64,000 bases of DNA from Chitinophaga oryzae (GTDB lineage: Bacteria; Bacteroidota; Bacteroidia; Chitinophagales; Chitinophagaceae): positions 4,154,001 through 4,218,000 of the forward strand of contig NZ_CP051204.2 in the NCBI RefSeq assembly GCF_012516375.2, read 5' to 3'. This document shows, piece by piece, positions 61,467 to 64,000 of this stretch. The translations under genes were made by a program, and so were the position numbers. The notes beneath the pieces were generated by a model. The model saw only the letters and a list, made by a program, of their open reading frames with translations. It was not told the origin of the DNA and searched no databases. How positions within the stretch are numbered: the first letter of the stretch is position 1; each line of letters opens with the position of its first letter.

Positions 61467-63863
61467 TTATTCTGATTTCAATGACTTGACGGGGTTCATC
61501 AAAGCTGCTTTTACAGACTGGTAGCTTACCGTCAGCAATGCGATAATCAGCGCCAGCAGGCCGGCTAATGCCAGCATCCACCACTGTATTTGTATCCGGT
61601 AGACAAAGTCTTCCAGCCACCGGTCCATGATGTACCAGGCTGCGGGTACCGCAATGACAAAACCGAAGAGCACCAGCTTGATATAGTCTTTGCTGAGCAG
61701 TCCCACGATATTAACCACGGTGGCCCCCAATACTTTCCGCACGCCGATTTCTTTGCGCCGCTGTTCGGTGGTATATGCGGCCAGGCCAAACAGACCGAGG
61801 GACGCAATCAGGATAGCCAATATGGTGAAGCCGCCAAACATTTTACCGAGACGGGTATCCTTTTTATACAGCTGATCGAATTTATCATCGAGGAACTGGT
61901 ATTCGAACGGATAACGGGTGTATCGTTTCACCGCCTGTTCAAAGAGCGCGATGGTGCCCTGGAGATCTTCCGGCCGTACCTTTGCAGAGATGTAGCCGGT
62001 GGGTGACTGGTCCAGCGTAAGCACCAGCGGTCCCGGTACATGGTGAACAGAATTGAAGTGAAAATCCCGCACCACGCCGATGACGGTCCTTCTTCCGTGG
62101 CCGTCCGAGTAGTCAAATGATTTTCCGACCGCTTCTTCCGGCGTCCAGCCAACGGCTTTGGCAGCCGTTTCATTGATCACCGCAAGGGGCGCGCCCAGGG
62201 TATCGGCGCCAAAGTCGCGGGAGAAACCGCGGCCGGCCACAGTACTCAGACCATATACCTCCTGGAAGTCATAATCTATGCCCGTTGTACGGGTAGACAA
62301 TCTTTCGCCGTTGCTGCCGGGCCAGTTCATCATGCTCTGGTTGGTATGAAACTCGGTGGGAAGATACAGGGAGTAGCTCATGGACAAAATACCGGGGTGA
62401 CTGAGCAGTTCTTTGCGGAGCGTGTTGTAATGGCTGCTGACCGCTTCGTCGTTTACCCTTATGGCGAGCACATGTTCGCGGTTATATCCCAGGTTCTGAT
62501 GCTGCACCAGCTGCATTTGCCGGTAGATGATAAAACTGCCGGCCACGAGGATGATGGACACGGCATATTGTCCTACGATCAGTATCCGTTGCAACGAGAA
62601 GCTGCCGGCACGGACGCCCTGTTTGCCTTTAAGCACCTGTGCCGGGCGCAGGGACGTCATCAGGAAAGCAGGGTAACTACCGGACAGGAGGCTTACCATC
62701 AATACGAGCAACAGCAATCCTGGCAGCAGGAACGGGTTACCGAAATAGTCGATGCGGAGGGTGCGGTCCATCAGCTGGCTGAAAAACGGCAGCAGCAGAT
62801 GTACCAGCCCCAATGCCAGTACCAGCGCCAGCACCGTCGTGATCAGCGATTCTCCCAGGAACTGGGCAATCAGCTGGCCGCGCATGGCGCCAGCCACCTT
62901 GCGCATCCCTATTTCCTGCGCCCTGCGGGCAGAGCGGGCCACGGCCAGGTTGGTATAGTTTACGCAGGCCAGCAGCAGGATGACAAAACCGATGGCAAGA
63001 AACAGGTATACGTATTTATCGCTGCCGCTTTTTTCAAATTCAAGTGTATCGAGGTGCTGGGAGCGCAGGTGGATGTCTTTGAGCGGCTGCAGCAGGAACC
63101 GGAGGCGGTCTTCCGGACGCCAGCGGGACAAGTTTCCGTCGATATAGGCGCGTAATCGCTGCTCCAGCTGCGGCGCCGAGGCCGGATTTTCCAGCAGGGC
63201 GTAGGTATAGACGCCGTTGTTCATCCATGGCTCTTTCACCGAGCAGTCCACATAGTGTGGGTCGGCGGTGACGGGGAGGATATATTGAAACTGCAGGTGG
63301 GATGCTGCGGGGATATCCGCCATGACACCCGTAACTGTATGCGGCTGATGTTGTTGGTACAGGATGGTTTTTCCCATAGCGTCCTGTTCGCCAAATATTT
63401 TTCGTGCCATAGATGCTGTCAACACAATGCTGTTAGGCATCTTCAGCGCCGTTTGCGGATCTCCTTCGAGAAACGGGAAGTTGAACAGGTGCAGGAAAGC
63501 AGTGTCAGCGAAAATACCCTGTTCCTTAAAGTGGTTGTCACCCACGCTCAGCAACGGGTTAAAGGTTGGCTCCACGGTAGTGGCGTCCTTCACTTCCGGG
63601 AACTCCCGCCGCAGCGCACCGGCCAGCGCCGGAGAAGTGGTAGACCAGTAGGATTGTCCTTTGGAGACAGGGCGTTGCTGTATAACGCGGACAATCCTTT
63701 CTGCATGGGCATGGAAACGGTCGAATGACCATTCATGCTGCACAAACAGCAGGATGAGGATAAAACAGGCCAGTCCTGTGGCCAGGCCAAAGATATTGAT
63801 AAAGGAATATCCCGGGTTGCGTAACAGATTGCGCCAGGCGATCTTGAAATAATTCCTTAACAT
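61467..63863 (-). CDS. FtsX/MacB-type ABC transporter permease
   Basis: This is a 798-aa permease of the large Bacteroidota type. It starts MLRNYFKIAWRNLLRNPGYS, followed by helix 1 and a MacB-like periplasmic domain (about 45-250). The first FtsX domain (about 280-400) contains VNYTNLAVARSARRAQEIGM. A second periplasmic domain (about 430-650) and second FtsX domain (about 670-790, AAYTTEQRRKEIGVRKVLGA) follow. No ATPase gene is adjacent within the window. A role in exporting a peptide or lipid is inferred from the family. An operator-like palindrome lies about 120 bp upstream. Confidence 0.92.
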   Translation of the reverse strand: MLRNYFKIAWRNLLRNPGYSFINIFGLATGLACFILILLFVQHEWSFDRFHAHAERIVRVIQQRPVSKGQSYWSTTSPALAGALRREFPEVKDATTVEPTFNPLLSVGDNHFKEQGIFADTAFLHLFNFPFLEGDPQTALKMPNSIVLTASMARKIFGEQDAMGKTILYQQHQPHTVTGVMADIPAASHLQFQYILPVTADPHYVDCSVKEPWMNNGVYTYALLENPASAPQLEQRLRAYIDGNLSRWRPEDRLRFLLQPLKDIHLRSQHLDTLEFEKSGSDKYVYLFLAIGFVILLLACVNYTNLAVARSARRAQEIGMRKVAGAMRGQLIAQFLGESLITTVLALVLALGLVHLLLPFFSQLMDRTLRIDYFGNPFLLPGLLLLVLMVSLLSGSYPAFLMTSLRPAQVLKGKQGVRAGSFSLQRILIVGQYAVSIILVAGSFIIYRQMQLVQHQNLGYNREHVLAIRVNDEAVSSHYNTLRKELLSHPGILSMSYSLYLPTEFHTNQSMMNWPGSNGERLSTRTTGIDYDFQEVYGLSTVAGRGFSRDFGADTLGAPLAVINETAAKAVGWTPEEAVGKSFDYSDGHGRRTVIGVVRDFHFNSVHHVPGPLVLTLDQSPTGYISAKVRPEDLQGTIALFEQAVKRYTRYPFEYQFLDDKFDQLYKKDTRLGKMFGGFTILAILIASLGLFGLAAYTTEQRRKEIGVRKVLGATVVNIVGLLSKDYIKLVLFGFVIAVPAAWYIMDRWLEDFVYRIQIQWWMLALAGLLALIIALLTVSYQSVKAALMNPVKSLKSE

Positions 63864-63981
63864 GACAGTATTGTTTTGCGTTACAATGCAACAAGAATGC
63901 TGCCGCTTCCCGAAAATACGCTATTGTAGCCAATTCCAGGCAATTCCCGGGTCATGTGTCCGTCCACATATGAACGACAGT

Positions 63982-63997
63982 TGTCCGAAACCGGACA
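63982..63997. promoter_or_regulatory. Palindrome TGTCCG-AAAC-CGGACA
   Basis: The perfect 6-bp arms around 4 nt lie about 120 bp upstream of the permease start. They could be the binding site of a response regulator or sigma-54 activator. The context to the right is outside the window. Confidence 0.45.
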
Positions 63998-64000
63998 GCA

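Overview
The window reads as chromosomal DNA of a free-living Bacteroidota, most likely Chitinophagaceae and close to Chitinophaga; this is judged from gene families and not from any search. The signs are a sigma/FecR/SusC/SusD transport locus, PCMD-domain and DUF4838 lipoproteins, a YaiO-type outer-membrane barrel, very large PAS hybrid kinases, several Bacteroidota-type -7 elements (TAnnTTTG), and almost no Shine-Dalgarno sequences. I saw no tRNA, rRNA, CRISPR array or transposase gene.

Layout. 0.5-4.7 kb: an unknown 576-aa protein with GY-x-G-x-P-x-F repeats, a divergent AraC regulator, and a TetR/SDR pair joined by palindromic operators. 4.7-12.9 kb: ECF sigma factor, FecR anti-sigma factor, SusC, SusD and a TlpA-like thioredoxin. 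12.9-17.8 kb: tripartite efflux system 1 (TolC, HlyD, MFS) with a divergent AraC regulator. 17.9-25 kb: S10 carboxypeptidase, a 204-bp nested inverted repeat, a beta-barrel protein, a PCMD lipoprotein, FUSC and PAP2 membrane proteins and a DinB-like protein. 25.3-26.8 kb: an ArsR/AHSA1/DHFR-like operon.

26.9-32.5 kb is the most unusual part. A tight five-frame operon encodes a 44-aa peptide, an unknown 291-aa protein, an 827-aa PAAR-like (DUF4280-type) protein, a GH19-type lysozyme and a small secreted protein. The 827-aa protein carries a transpeptidase-like EGC motif and then, in the same frame, a signal peptide followed by an ankyrin-like domain. I read this as an effector/immunity module of a contractile injection system or Bacteroidota T6SS whose structural genes lie elsewhere. 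It is followed by a subclass B1 metallo-beta-lactamase, a separate ankyrin lipoprotein, and a methyltransferase/AraC pair.

35.6-39.6 kb holds tripartite efflux system 2, a paralogue of system 1 with the same divergent AraC arrangement and a shared 25-bp operator-like motif. 39.6-54.4 kb is a signalling and exopolysaccharide block: a REC-histidine kinase, a stand-alone response regulator, a HEAT-repeat membrane protein, two tandem PgaC/YaiP-like GT2 synthases, a TPR plus YaiO barrel exporter, a DUF4838 lipoprotein, and a convergent 1289-aa hybrid kinase. 54.5-64 kb carries accessory enzymes (zinc alcohol dehydrogenase, AraC, amidohydrolase, SDR, methyltransferase), a WG-repeat protein, a DUF6892-like protein and an FtsX/MacB-type permease.
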